From an uncultured Pelagibacteraceae bacterium (GTDB lineage: Bacteria; Pseudomonadota; Alphaproteobacteria; Pelagibacterales; Pelagibacteraceae), in the NCBI GenBank assembly GCA_902571135.1, contig CACGAU010000004.1:1-64000 (forward strand): DNA of 64,000 bases, written 5' to 3'. The notes beneath the pieces were generated by a model. It was given only the letters and a program-made list of their open reading frames with translations, was not told the origin of the DNA and made no database searches. The translations under genes and the position numbers were made by a program. Every line of letters starts with the position of its first letter. The stretch's first letter is position 1. Shown here piece after piece: positions 9,511-19,125 of this stretch.

Positions 9511-9879
9511 ATGAAAAAATTTTTAGTATTTATCTGTTTTGTATTATCATTTAGTACCAAAGCAATTGGAAAAGAAACCACTTATAGTAAAGAGTTATTT
9601 GATAAAGCTATATTAGAAGGAAAAGTTGTGGTGATTAGTTCTTGGATTAAATATTGCACTTCTTGTGCAAGCCAAATGAAAGTTCTTGAAAAAGCAAAAA
9701 ATGATTTTGATAATATGGAGTACTTTGCTTTTGATGTAACAAATAAAGAAATTGCTCAATTTTTTAACGTTCAATATCAAACAACACTTTTAATTTTTAA
9801 AGATAATAAAGAAGTTTACAGAAGCATTGGTGAGACCACTAAAGAACTTATTTATGATGCTTTAAAATCCTCAATCTAA
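9511..9879 (+). CDS. Thioredoxin-like periplasmic protein (DsbD C-terminal-domain-like)
   Basis: Signal peptide, CTSC redox motif, FNVQYQTTLLIFKDNKEVYR. Confidence 0.75.
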   Translation: MKKFLVFICFVLSFSTKAIGKETTYSKELFDKAILEGKVVVISSWIKYCTSCASQMKVLEKAKNDFDNMEYFAFDVTNKEIAQFFNVQYQTTLLIFKDNKEVYRSIGETTKELIYDALKSSI

Positions 9880-11311
9880 ATTTAATTTTTAAAATTATTG
9901 CAGGCAAGAAAGTTGCAATCAAAAAAGATAAAAATAATAAAGATTGAGCTATAAATGGTGAAAATAGGTCTTTAGACAAAAATACTCCCACTAATAGACT
10001 TTTAGAAAAATCTGGAAATGGAAACATTAAAAATCCAGCAACTAAACCAATTATAATTGAAACATAAGCGGTTTTTTCATCCACTTTATTATAGAAGCTA
10101 TAAAAAACAGTCACTACAAACGCACAACAAAATAAATCTGCAAGTAAAAATAAATATAAAATATCAAATCCTTTTGAAGCAACACCAAATGCAATTATGG
10201 ATAAAATTAAAATGAAATATTTAGATATTTTTAAGTAATCAGTTTTTTTATCTAAATTAAAAGTTGCTTTGCCATCAACTACAAATAAACTAGAAATAGC
10301 ATTAACCAAAGTATCAACAGTAGAAATTGTTAATGCAAGACCAAGTATAATGATTAATAAAGATAAAATTTCTGTTTGATCTTTTAATAATAAACTAAAA
10401 AATCCTAAATCAGGTCTAATAGATGGATCCATTGAAAATGAAACCATTCCAATAAAACCCATTAAGAAAACAATTGGAACAATAATAAAGAAAGAAATTA
10501 TCAAACCACTTTTTAATGTTTGATAATCTTTTGCCGCATATACTCTTTGCCAATTTCCTTGATGAAATAAATTAGTTGCTGCAACTGCTATAAAGAAAGT
10601 TAATCCAGCGGTATATCCTGGAACATAATTTGAACTTATTAGTTGAGGGTTTTTCTCATTAATTAAAGAAAAAGAAAAATTATCTCCTGTAGATGAACTA
10701 ATAATTGAAATCAAAATAAATAATAAAACACCAATTACAATCATTTGAATATTATCAGTAAATATTGAGGCTCTTAATCCTCCATAAAGTGTATAGCTTA
10801 AGGTAGCTGCCAAGACTATTAATGCTGTAATCCATAATTCTGTTCCTGATATATAATTAATTAATACAGCAACTGCCGTTACTTCTGCGCAAAGAAAAAT
10901 GAACATGTAAAAGATTGTCATTAACAAAATTAGCTTAAAAAGACTTTTGCCAAATTTCTTTCTCATAAACTCAACTAAAGAAGATCCTTTTGGAAACTCA
11001 TTTCTAATTTTTTTTCCAAAATAAATTAAGAAAATCATTGGAAAAGCTGTGCCTAATGCATAACCGATAACAGCACCTACTCCACCCCATGTTGCGGCAG
11101 CAACTGGACCAAATAATATCCAAGCACCTAAAGCTGATGCTACAAGACTTGTTGTAAGCGAAAATAAACCGATGTTTCTATTTGCAGTTAAATAATTATT
11201 TATACCCTTATATTTTTTAGAATGAAAAATTCCTAAAAAAGCAAATATTAAACTAATTGCGATAACTAATATTAATGATGTTGATTGACTTAAAAAATAT
11301 GTTTTATCCAT
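9848..11311 (-). CDS. thiV: Sodium:solute symporter (SSS) family transporter under TPP riboswitch; putative HMP/thiamin-precursor transporter
   Basis: About 13 TM segments with SSS motifs; TPP riboswitch directly upstream, as described for ThiV in SAR11. Confidence 0.8.
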   Translation of the reverse strand: MDKTYFLSQSTSLILVIAISLIFAFLGIFHSKKYKGINNYLTANRNIGLFSLTTSLVASALGAWILFGPVAAATWGGVGAVIGYALGTAFPMIFLIYFGKKIRNEFPKGSSLVEFMRKKFGKSLFKLILLMTIFYMFIFLCAEVTAVAVLINYISGTELWITALIVLAATLSYTLYGGLRASIFTDNIQMIVIGVLLFILISIISSSTGDNFSFSLINEKNPQLISSNYVPGYTAGLTFFIAVAATNLFHQGNWQRVYAAKDYQTLKSGLIISFFIIVPIVFLMGFIGMVSFSMDPSIRPDLGFFSLLLKDQTEILSLLIIILGLALTISTVDTLVNAISSLFVVDGKATFNLDKKTDYLKISKYFILILSIIAFGVASKGFDILYLFLLADLFCCAFVVTVFYSFYNKVDEKTAYVSIIIGLVAGFLMFPFPDFSKSLLVGVFLSKDLFSPFIAQSLLFLSFLIATFLPAIILKIKFRLRILKHHK

Positions 11312-11318
11312 TTTATCC

Positions 11319-11385
11319 CTTTCTGAATTACCGGACAGGTTCTTAGGGTATGATCTCAGTCTGTTAAGACACCCCTTTAAGTAAT
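11319..11385 (-). ncRNA. TPP (THI-box) riboswitch
   Basis: Minus strand: AAGGGGTGTCTTAACAGACTGAGATCATACCCTAAGAACCTGTCCGGTAATTCAGAAAGGG; contains CTGAGA, ACCC and GAACCTG..CCGGTAAT core; upstream TATAAT-like -10. Confidence 0.9.
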
Positions 11386-11437
11386 CTTTATATTATATTA
11401 ATCGATATAGCTAGCGATTTAAAATTTATTTCTTAAA

Positions 11438-11731
11438 TTATTTTTGATTCTTATGATTCATTATTTCAATCATGCATTGAGTAGCGTACTCTCTCCACTC
11501 AGATGATGATTTGTTCTTTAAACTATTTAGATGATTTCTGTTACTTTGAATATCATCTTTATGCTTAATATAATCAGCTCCATTTAGGTTTTTCTCCATT
11601 TCAGATAAATTAGTTTCCATTGCCTTTATCCATTCGTTTCCAAGCTCAACACATTTTTGATCATCTTTTTCATCACAAATTTGTTTAAAAAAATTAAAGA
11701 TAACATCATCAGTATTAACTGAAGTATTCAT
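11438..11731 (-). CDS. Hypothetical protein (97 aa)
   Basis: Intact ORF between same-strand neighbours; no recognised motif. Confidence 0.55.
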   Translation of the reverse strand: MNTSVNTDDVIFNFFKQICDEKDDQKCVELGNEWIKAMETNLSEMEKNLNGADYIKHKDDIQSNRNHLNSLKNKSSSEWREYATQCMIEIMNHKNQK

Positions 11732-11734
11732 TAA

Positions 11735-12259
11735 TTATTGTTTACAGATGCCAATAGATTCTGGACCACAAGTTTGACCATTGGTCCACGTTGCTCCAGT
11801 TAAATTAGCTCCATCAAAATTAGCATTGGTGATGTTAGAAGAGGTAAAGTTAGCCTCCATTAAATTAGAGTTTTGAAAATTTGCTTCGATTAAGGTTGCT
11901 CCCATAAAATCAACTCTAGTTAAGTTAGCGCCAGTAAAATTTGTTTTTTCAAAATTTGCGCCAATAGAAACAGATTCATAAAGGTTGGCTCTAACAAAGG
12001 TAGACTCTGGAAAAGTTCCAAATGATAGATTTGAAGTCATCATTATACTTTTATCAAAGTTTACTTGAATAAAACTTGCAAAAGAAAGATTTGAATTTGG
12101 AAGATAACTTCCTTGTAAATCTTGTGAGTCCGAAAATCTACAATTAGAATAATCAACACCTTCTGTTAAAGGATCGTCACATGCAGCATTTGAATTTGTG
12201 AAAAATAATAAACTAAATAAAGCAAGTAGGATTATTTTTTTCATAAGCAAAGTTAGCAA
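11735..12259 (-). CDS. Secreted pentapeptide-repeat protein
   Basis: Signal peptide then tandem A(N/D)(L/F)xx repeats (GANFEKTNFTGANLTRVDFMGATLIEANFQNSNLMEANF). Confidence 0.85.
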   Translation of the reverse strand: MLTLLMKKIILLALFSLLFFTNSNAACDDPLTEGVDYSNCRFSDSQDLQGSYLPNSNLSFASFIQVNFDKSIMMTSNLSFGTFPESTFVRANLYESVSIGANFEKTNFTGANLTRVDFMGATLIEANFQNSNLMEANFTSSNITNANFDGANLTGATWTNGQTCGPESIGICKQ

Positions 12260-12347
12260 AAAAAATATGTCAAAACAATGAAGGTTTAAAATTTAATATT
12301 AATTTAACAATGTAATTTATTGATATTTGCAGTATAAAAATCAACTA

Positions 12348-13412
12348 ATGAAAGAATATAACATTGCTTCAATAGCTGGTGACGGGATTGGTAAAGAGGT
12401 ATTGCCTGAAGGCTTAAAAGTTTTAAAAGACGCTGCTTTAAAACATCAATTTAAAATAAATTTTACAGAGTATGATTTTGCTTCCTGTGATTATTACGAA
12501 AAACATGGAAAAATGCTTCCTGATGATTGGAAAGAAAAATTAGAAAAACATGATGCTATATTTTTTGGAGCAGTCGGTATGCCAGATAAAGTACCGGATC
12601 ATATTTCTTTATGTGGTTCCTTACTTCAGTTTAGAAGAGAATTTGATCAATACATAAATCTTAGACCTGTAAAACTTTTCCCAGGTATCAATCCTCCTCT
12701 AGCTAATAAAAAACCCGGTGATATCGATATGTTGATTGTTAGAGAAAATACAGAGGGAGAATATTCTACTGTAGGCGGAAGAATGTATAAAAATACCGAT
12801 AGAGAAATTGCAATTCAAGAAACTATCATGTCTGCCCATGGAATAGACAGAGTTCAAAAATTTGCCTTTGAATTAGCCAAACAACGAAAAAGAAAAAAAC
12901 TAACTAATGCAACAAAATCAAATGGAATTTCAATTACTATGCCTTTTTGGGATGAACGTTTTAATGAAATGAAAAAAAATTATCCTGAAATTGAAACAGA
13001 TCAATTTCATATTGATATTTTAGTTGCTAGATTTGTACTCAATCCAGAATGGTTTGATGTTGTGGTAGCATCGAATTTATTTGGAGATATTCTTTCAGAT
13101 TTAGGACCTGCTTGCACAGGAACAATTGGAATTGCTCCCTCTGGAAATATTAACCCAGAAAATAAATTTCCATCTTTGTTTGAGCCAGTTCACGGTTCTG
13201 CTCCTGATATTGCAGGTAAAGGAATTGCAAATCCTGTAGGGCAAATTTGGTCTGGAGCAATGATGTTAGATTATTTAGGAGAAAAGGAGGCATCTAATTC
13301 AATAGTTGAAGCAATTGAAAAATCATTAAGTGATAAAAGTAACAGAACTAAAGATTTGGGAGGTGATGCTGATACTATTAAATCTTCTAATTCGATTTTA
13401 GATAATCTTTAA
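12348..13412 (+). CDS. Tartrate/D-malate dehydrogenase-type (isopropylmalate dehydrogenase family)
   Basis: AGDGIGKEVLPEG, VRENTEGEYS, NLFGDILSDL, FEPVHGSAPDIAGKGIANP; start 12348 (MKEYNIASIAGDGIG) preferred over 12327. Confidence 0.88.
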   Translation: MKEYNIASIAGDGIGKEVLPEGLKVLKDAALKHQFKINFTEYDFASCDYYEKHGKMLPDDWKEKLEKHDAIFFGAVGMPDKVPDHISLCGSLLQFRREFDQYINLRPVKLFPGINPPLANKKPGDIDMLIVRENTEGEYSTVGGRMYKNTDREIAIQETIMSAHGIDRVQKFAFELAKQRKRKKLTNATKSNGISITMPFWDERFNEMKKNYPEIETDQFHIDILVARFVLNPEWFDVVVASNLFGDILSDLGPACTGTIGIAPSGNINPENKFPSLFEPVHGSAPDIAGKGIANPVGQIWSGAMMLDYLGEKEASNSIVEAIEKSLSDKSNRTKDLGGDADTIKSSNSILDNL

Positions 13413-14446
13413 ATTTTAATTTTCTTTCCAGTTTTTGCACTTTTAGTTATAGCAGCAAAAATTTTAAGAGAGATTAAACCATCGTTTCCATTTACTTTTG
13501 GTTTTGCTTTTTTTGCGACAACATCAGCAAAATGATCAATTTGATTTACTAATGTATTATCATCTTTTTTATTTTTATCTTCATTAACAAAAATTTTATT
13601 CCACCAACTTCTTTCTTTTTTATAAAACCAATATTTAAGATTGGGAAACTGCAAAGAACCTTTGGTGCCTCCAATCATGTAAGCAGATTGATTGGTAATT
13701 GGGTATGCAGGATTTTCTCCAGCAGTTAATTCATAACTCCACGGTGCAACAATTGTATCTGACAAATTTAGTGTGCAAAGCGCTCCTGAATTAAAAATCA
13801 AGCTAATTGTAGCAGTATCCTCCACTTGGAATTTTCTAGTTTTATTTGTTGTAAATGCTTGCACATATTTTATTGAACCCAATAAATAACAAATCATATC
13901 AATGTCATGTACCAAATTAATACCTAAAGGCCCTCCACCTTTCCTAACCCTCCATTTTTCATTGTAATAAGCTTTGTGTTTGTATAACCAACACAAAACA
14001 TTTGCGGAAACGATGTTGCCCAATTTACCTTTATTAATAATGTCTTTTACTTTAGAGACTATAGAATTGTGCCGACGATGATATCCAATCAATAATGGTG
14101 TTCTATTCTTATTAGCACTACTTATAATTTTTTTTGCAGATTGAATGTTATCTGAAATAGGTTTTTCTAAAAGAACAGGTATTTTTTTTTTTAAAAAACT
14201 TACTGTATGTTTTTCATGCAATTGATTGGGAGTAGCAACTATTACAGCATCTAGTTTTTTTGAATTTAAAAGCTCTGATACATTAGAATATAGTGGGATT
14301 TTATATTTTTTTGATAAATTTTTAGCGTTATTACTAATATCTACTATTGAATGAAGATTTGCTTTCTTTGATTTTTTAATGGCTTTAATATGTTGCAAAC
14401 CCATTAATCCTGTTCCAACTATAGAGATATTAATTTTTTTACTCAT
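13409..14446 (-). CDS. Gfo/Idh/MocA family oxidoreductase
   Basis: N-terminal Rossmann ISIVGTGLMGLQHI, VLLEKPIS (EKP motif). Confidence 0.9.
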   Translation of the reverse strand: MSKKINISIVGTGLMGLQHIKAIKKSKKANLHSIVDISNNAKNLSKKYKIPLYSNVSELLNSKKLDAVIVATPNQLHEKHTVSFLKKKIPVLLEKPISDNIQSAKKIISSANKNRTPLLIGYHRRHNSIVSKVKDIINKGKLGNIVSANVLCWLYKHKAYYNEKWRVRKGGGPLGINLVHDIDMICYLLGSIKYVQAFTTNKTRKFQVEDTATISLIFNSGALCTLNLSDTIVAPWSYELTAGENPAYPITNQSAYMIGGTKGSLQFPNLKYWFYKKERSWWNKIFVNEDKNKKDDNTLVNQIDHFADVVAKKAKPKVNGNDGLISLKIFAAITKSAKTGKKIKI

Positions 14447-14449
14447 AAA

Positions 14450-15418
14450 TTAATTAATTTTAATTTTTGTAAAGCATGTATACCTTTTATTAGGTTTAAT
14501 TAAAGTACTAGGAAAATTTTTTTTATTAGGAGCATCAGGAAAATATTGTGTTTCTAAACAAATACCTTGATAGGGAAATAATTTTTTTTTGTAATTAAGA
14601 TTTTGTGCTGAATAAAGTTGAACACCAGGTAAATTTGAAAAAAAATCAACTTGAATATTAGTATTATTATTTTTTAAAGTTCCAACATAATTTCTAATAT
14701 TTTTCTTTATAACAAAAGTGTTATCAAAACCTTTAAATTTAATATTAAGCTTTTTATTTTTAAAATAATCTAATTTTTTTCTAATGTTTTCAAAATTCGA
14801 AAAGTCGTAAATAGATTTTTTTGCATTTTTAAATCTACCAGTTGGAATTAAATTTTTATTTATTTGAAGATATTTATATGAGTTTAATTTTAACTCATGA
14901 CTATAAATCATATTTTTTTTATTTTTTTCTAAGTTCCAATAACTATGATTGGTTAAATTAACATGAGTGCTTTTATTGGATTTGTATTCATATTTTATAA
15001 TTAGATATTTATTTATTAATTCATAAGTACAATTGACAAGAAGATCTCCCGGAAAGCCTTGATCGTTATTTGCTGAATGAAGTTGATATACTATTTTATC
15101 TTTTTTTTGATTTATTTTTTTCCATGGGAGAATTGAGAAACCAACTTTACCACCATGCAGTATATTTTTTCCCTCATTTGCATTTAAATTAAATTTTTTA
15201 TTACCTATCTTAAATTTTGCATTGGAAATTCTACCTGCATATCTTCCGCAAGTAGATCCAACACTTGGATGTTTGTACTGATAATTTTGTTTTGATTCTA
15301 AATTTAAAATTAAATTTATTTTCTTTTTCTTGTGATAAACTTCAAAAAGACTAGCGCCGTAATTAAGAGTTTGAACTCTTAGAAATTTATTTTGAATTGT
15401 AGAACTCTCAACTTTCAC
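14450..15418 (-). CDS. galM: Aldose 1-epimerase
   Basis: NEGKNILHGGKVGFS, NLTNHSYWNL, GVQLYSAQNL, CLETQYFPDAPN. Confidence 0.9.
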   Translation of the reverse strand: MKVESSTIQNKFLRVQTLNYGASLFEVYHKKKKINLILNLESKQNYQYKHPSVGSTCGRYAGRISNAKFKIGNKKFNLNANEGKNILHGGKVGFSILPWKKINQKKDKIVYQLHSANNDQGFPGDLLVNCTYELINKYLIIKYEYKSNKSTHVNLTNHSYWNLEKNKKNMIYSHELKLNSYKYLQINKNLIPTGRFKNAKKSIYDFSNFENIRKKLDYFKNKKLNIKFKGFDNTFVIKKNIRNYVGTLKNNNTNIQVDFFSNLPGVQLYSAQNLNYKKKLFPYQGICLETQYFPDAPNKKNFPSTLIKPNKRYTCFTKIKIN

Positions 15419-15423
15419 CTAGA

Positions 15424-16215
15424 TCAAGTTATACCACCATCAACAATAAAGCTTTGTTTTGTGCATCCAGATGATTGATCTGATGCTAAAAACATAACCA
15501 TTTGAGCAACATCATTAGGTTTTAATTGTCTTTTTAAAGCCTGACTATCTAAAATAAGTTTTTTGTACTTTGGTGTTAACCAATATTTTATTTGTCTTTC
15601 AGTAGCTATAGATCCAGGGACTACTGAATTGGTTCTGATATTATATTTCCCATACTCTTGTGCAAAAGATCTAGTTAAACCGACTACTGCAGATTTTGCA
15701 GTTTCATAAACAACTTTATCACCTTCACCTAGCATCCATGAAACCGAACTTAAATTTACAATCGAACCAGCTTTCATTTTTTTCATAGATTTAACGACAG
15801 CTTTAGCTGCAAAAAAATAATGTTTTAAGTTGATTGCCATTCTATTTTCCCAATATTTTTCATCCACCTGATCTGTTGTATGTCTGTCATCATTGGCAGC
15901 GTTATTAATTAAAGCGTGTATTGGACCTTTTTTTGCAACAATATTTTTAATTGTTTTTTCTAATTTATTGATGTCTAACAAATTACATTCAATGAATGTT
16001 GGAGTTCTAAATTTATTTTTTTTAATTTTATTTAAAAGTTTTTTTGTTTCTTTTAGATCAATATCTACAAAATAAACCTCACTTCCTTGTTCACAAAAAT
16101 GTTCAACGATCGAACCACCTATGCCTGAACCACCACCAGTTATAAATACTCTTTTATTTTTTAAATCAGAATATTTAACTTTCATCTTATATTCTCTCCT
16201 CAGTTTGAGCATCAA
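15424..16215 (-). CDS. SDR family oxidoreductase (putative sugar dehydrogenase)
   Basis: TGGGSGIGGSI, NNAANDDRH, YETAKSAV; likely start at MKVKYSDLKNKR. Confidence 0.88.
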   Translation of the reverse strand: MMLKLRREYKMKVKYSDLKNKRVFITGGGSGIGGSIVEHFCEQGSEVYFVDIDLKETKKLLNKIKKNKFRTPTFIECNLLDINKLEKTIKNIVAKKGPIHALINNAANDDRHTTDQVDEKYWENRMAINLKHYFFAAKAVVKSMKKMKAGSIVNLSSVSWMLGEGDKVVYETAKSAVVGLTRSFAQEYGKYNIRTNSVVPGSIATERQIKYWLTPKYKKLILDSQALKRQLKPNDVAQMVMFLASDQSSGCTKQSFIVDGGIT

Positions 16216-17281
16216 ATAATGATGTTTGAGTTAAATCAAAATATAATTTTGTTTCTTTTGCTAATTCAATTTTGATTGTTGAAGGAAATTTAGCTAGAAT
16301 TTCTTGATTAGCATAATCAAAGGTCATTATTTGCTCATGACCGATGTACTCACTTAAATCCGCTCTTAAAGTCACTTCAAAATCACTTTCATTAGATTTT
16401 TTAAAGTAAATATGTTCTGGTCTTATGCCAAAAAAGACTTCTTTATTACTTAAATTAGATTTATCTTTAAATTCATATCCTTTTACTGGAATTTCAAAAT
16501 TAGAACCATTTGCTGTAAAAGATATTTCGCCCGAGCTTTCTTTTAAACTTCCCTTAATCAAATTCATAGATGGTGATCCAATAAAATCAGCTACAAAAGT
16601 GTTACTTGGTTTGTTGTAAATGTTTTCAGGAGTATCATTTTGCTGAATAACACCATGATTCATAATTGCAATTCTTGTTCCTAAACTCATAGCTTCAGTT
16701 TGATCGTGAGTTACATATACAACTGTTGTTTTTAATTGTTGGTGAAGTTTTTTAATTTCTCTTCTCATCTCAACTCTTAATTTTGCATCTAAATTAGACA
16801 AAGGTTCATCAAATAAAAATATTCTTGGCTCTCTTACTAATGCTCTTCCTATAGCAACCCTTTGTCTTTGTCCTCCAGACAATTGAGATGGTTTTCTTTC
16901 TAACAATTGATCAACTTGTAAAAATTTAGATACCTTCTCTAGCTGTTGTTCAATTTTTTCTTTTGAAGTCTTTGCTTGTTTCAGACCAAAAATCATATTC
17001 TCTCTTACATTCATTGAAGGATATAAAGCGTATGATTGGAAGACCATTGCGATATTTCTGTCTTTTGGCTCTACTTTACTGACATTATAATCATCAATAA
17101 AAACGTTACCTTCGTTGATTGTCTCTAAACCTGCAATAATGTTAAGTAATGTAGATTTTCCACATCCTGAAGGACCTAATAAAACTAAAAAATTTCCCTC
17201 ATCTATCTCTAAATTAATTTTTCTTAATACTTCTGTAGACCCAAAATTTTTTGATAGATCCTCAATTTTTAATGTTTTCAT
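16187..17281 (-). CDS. Sugar ABC transporter ATP-binding protein (UgpC/MsmX type)
   Basis: GPSGCGKSTLL, LSGGQRQRVAIGRALVREPRIFLFDEPLSNLDAKLR, C-terminal TOBE-like region. Confidence 0.93.
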   Translation of the reverse strand: MKTLKIEDLSKNFGSTEVLRKINLEIDEGNFLVLLGPSGCGKSTLLNIIAGLETINEGNVFIDDYNVSKVEPKDRNIAMVFQSYALYPSMNVRENMIFGLKQAKTSKEKIEQQLEKVSKFLQVDQLLERKPSQLSGGQRQRVAIGRALVREPRIFLFDEPLSNLDAKLRVEMRREIKKLHQQLKTTVVYVTHDQTEAMSLGTRIAIMNHGVIQQNDTPENIYNKPSNTFVADFIGSPSMNLIKGSLKESSGEISFTANGSNFEIPVKGYEFKDKSNLSNKEVFFGIRPEHIYFKKSNESDFEVTLRADLSEYIGHEQIMTFDYANQEILAKFPSTIKIELAKETKLYFDLTQTSLFDAQTEERI

Positions 17282-17283
17282 TG

Positions 17284-18189
17284 TTATCCTTTCACTGCTC
17301 CTGAAGTTAATCCTCTAATAAAATATTTACCTGCTAAAACATACACAATAAGTGTTGGTACTCCTGCTATGATTGCTGATGCCATATCAACATTGTATTC
17401 TTTAACACTTGTGCTAGATAAAACCATGTTATTTAAAGCAACTTGAATTGGTGCTGCCTCACCAAACGAAAAAGTTGATCCAAATAAAAAGTCATTCCAA
17501 ATTTGAGTAAACTGCCAAATAACTGTTACCACAATTATAGGCGCTGATATTGGAAGTAAAATTTTGAAAAATATTTTAAAAAACCCTGCTCCATCAATTC
17601 TTGCAGCTTTTACTAATTCCGTTGGAACTGACACATAGTAATTTCTAAAAAACAAAGTGGTAAATGGAATCCCATAAACGGTATGAACTAAAACTAATCC
17701 AACAATAGAATTTGATATTCCTAATGCACCCAAAGTTCTAGCCATTGGAAGTAATATTGCTTGAAAAGGAATAAAACATCCAAATAATAAAAACAAGAAA
17801 ACCCAACTGTCTCCTTTAAATCTCCATTTAGTTAAAACATACCCTGTCATTGCTCCAATTAAGGTAGAAAAAAATACTGCTGGTACAACCATCTTAATTG
17901 AATTCCAAAAATATGGTCTTAAAAAAGTATCTCCTGCTCCATATCCTCTTCCTCCCCATGCAACTGCCCAGGAGTCAAAATTTAATCCACTCGGCCAAGA
18001 TAAAAGTGTTCCTTGACGTATCTCTTCCATCGTTTTTAATGAAGTAACAACCATTACATATAATGGAAAAATAAAATAGGAAGCAAATAGAATTAAAACA
18101 AAATACAAAAACCATCTTAAAAACATATTTGTATATTTCGATTTTTGCTCAAGCTGCTGATAAGAAGATGATTTTAAATTATCTTGCAT
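17284..18189 (-). CDS. Sugar ABC transporter permease (MalG type)
   Basis: EAA-loop region ELVKAARIDGAGFFKIFFKILLPISAP. Confidence 0.92.
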   Translation of the reverse strand: MQDNLKSSSYQQLEQKSKYTNMFLRWFLYFVLILFASYFIFPLYVMVVTSLKTMEEIRQGTLLSWPSGLNFDSWAVAWGGRGYGAGDTFLRPYFWNSIKMVVPAVFFSTLIGAMTGYVLTKWRFKGDSWVFLFLLFGCFIPFQAILLPMARTLGALGISNSIVGLVLVHTVYGIPFTTLFFRNYYVSVPTELVKAARIDGAGFFKIFFKILLPISAPIIVVTVIWQFTQIWNDFLFGSTFSFGEAAPIQVALNNMVLSSTSVKEYNVDMASAIIAGVPTLIVYVLAGKYFIRGLTSGAVKG

Positions 18190-19054
18190 TTTCTCTCCTT
18201 AATTCTGAATATAAATACGGAATGATGACTGCAGCTACAGCCATAAACATCATCATTGCACTTGCTGCAGATAATCCAACTTGACTTTTGTGAAATGCTG
18301 CTTGTGTCATAAATAAAGCTGGCATTGTAGTAGAAATACCAGGGCCACCTTGGGTTAAAGCAACAATCAAATCATAACTTTTAATTGAGATATGAACTAA
18401 AATTACAAAACTTGTAAAAAATACTGGTCTCATCATTGGTAATAATATTCTCCAGTAAACTGTAAACAAACCAGCACCATCAATTTTTGCAGCTTTGACG
18501 ATTTCATCCTCAACTGATCTTAGTCCTGCTAGAAATAAAGCCATGACAAATCCTGCCGATTGCCAAACACCCGCGATCACTATGGTGTAGATTGCCATTT
18601 CCCTGTTAACCAACCAATCAAAAGTAAAGTTCTCAAAACCCCAATCTATAAACATTTTTTGAATACCAAGGGTTGGGTTTAAAATCCATTTCCAAGCAGT
18701 ACCTGTTACGATAAATGATAAAGCCATTGGGTATAAATAGATTGTTCTTAAAACCCCTTCTGCTCTTATTTTTTGATCTAGAAAGATTGCTAAAATTATC
18801 CCAATCACAATACAAAAAATTAAAAATAAAGCAGTAAAAACAAGCAAATTATCTACTGATATAAGCCACTTTCGGGATGCCCATAACTTTTCATATTGAC
18901 CAAAACCCCACAATTCATATTTGGGTAAAATTTTAGAATTAGTAAAAGATATATATAAAGTCCAAAGCACAAAACCATATACAAACCAACCTATTAATCC
19001 AACAGCAGGAGCCATTACAATTTTAGGTAAATTTTTTTCTAACCACTTGAACAT
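18179..19054 (-). CDS. Sugar ABC transporter permease (MalF type)
   Basis: EAA-loop region EIVKAAKIDGAGLFTVYWRILLPMMRP. Confidence 0.92.
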   Translation of the reverse strand: MFKWLEKNLPKIVMAPAVGLIGWFVYGFVLWTLYISFTNSKILPKYELWGFGQYEKLWASRKWLISVDNLLVFTALFLIFCIVIGIILAIFLDQKIRAEGVLRTIYLYPMALSFIVTGTAWKWILNPTLGIQKMFIDWGFENFTFDWLVNREMAIYTIVIAGVWQSAGFVMALFLAGLRSVEDEIVKAAKIDGAGLFTVYWRILLPMMRPVFFTSFVILVHISIKSYDLIVALTQGGPGISTTMPALFMTQAAFHKSQVGLSAASAMMMFMAVAAVIIPYLYSELRRENAR

Positions 19055-19083
19055 TATAAATATTTTTTATTTAAGATTTAAAA

Positions 19084-19113
19084 AAAAGGCCACTTAATCA
19101 AAAGTGGCCTTTT
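19084..19113 (-). terminator. Terminator-like hairpin between SBP and permease genes
   Basis: Perfect 12-bp stem AAAAGGCCACTT/AAGTGGCCTTTT with T-run on the minus strand. Confidence 0.85.
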
Positions 19114-19125
19114 AATTTTTATGTA

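Noticed and set aside
11399-11421. Inverted repeat TAATCG...CGATTTA upstream of the TPP riboswitch
   Set aside because: Short arms and no T-run or conserved geometry; likely chance in AT-rich sequence.
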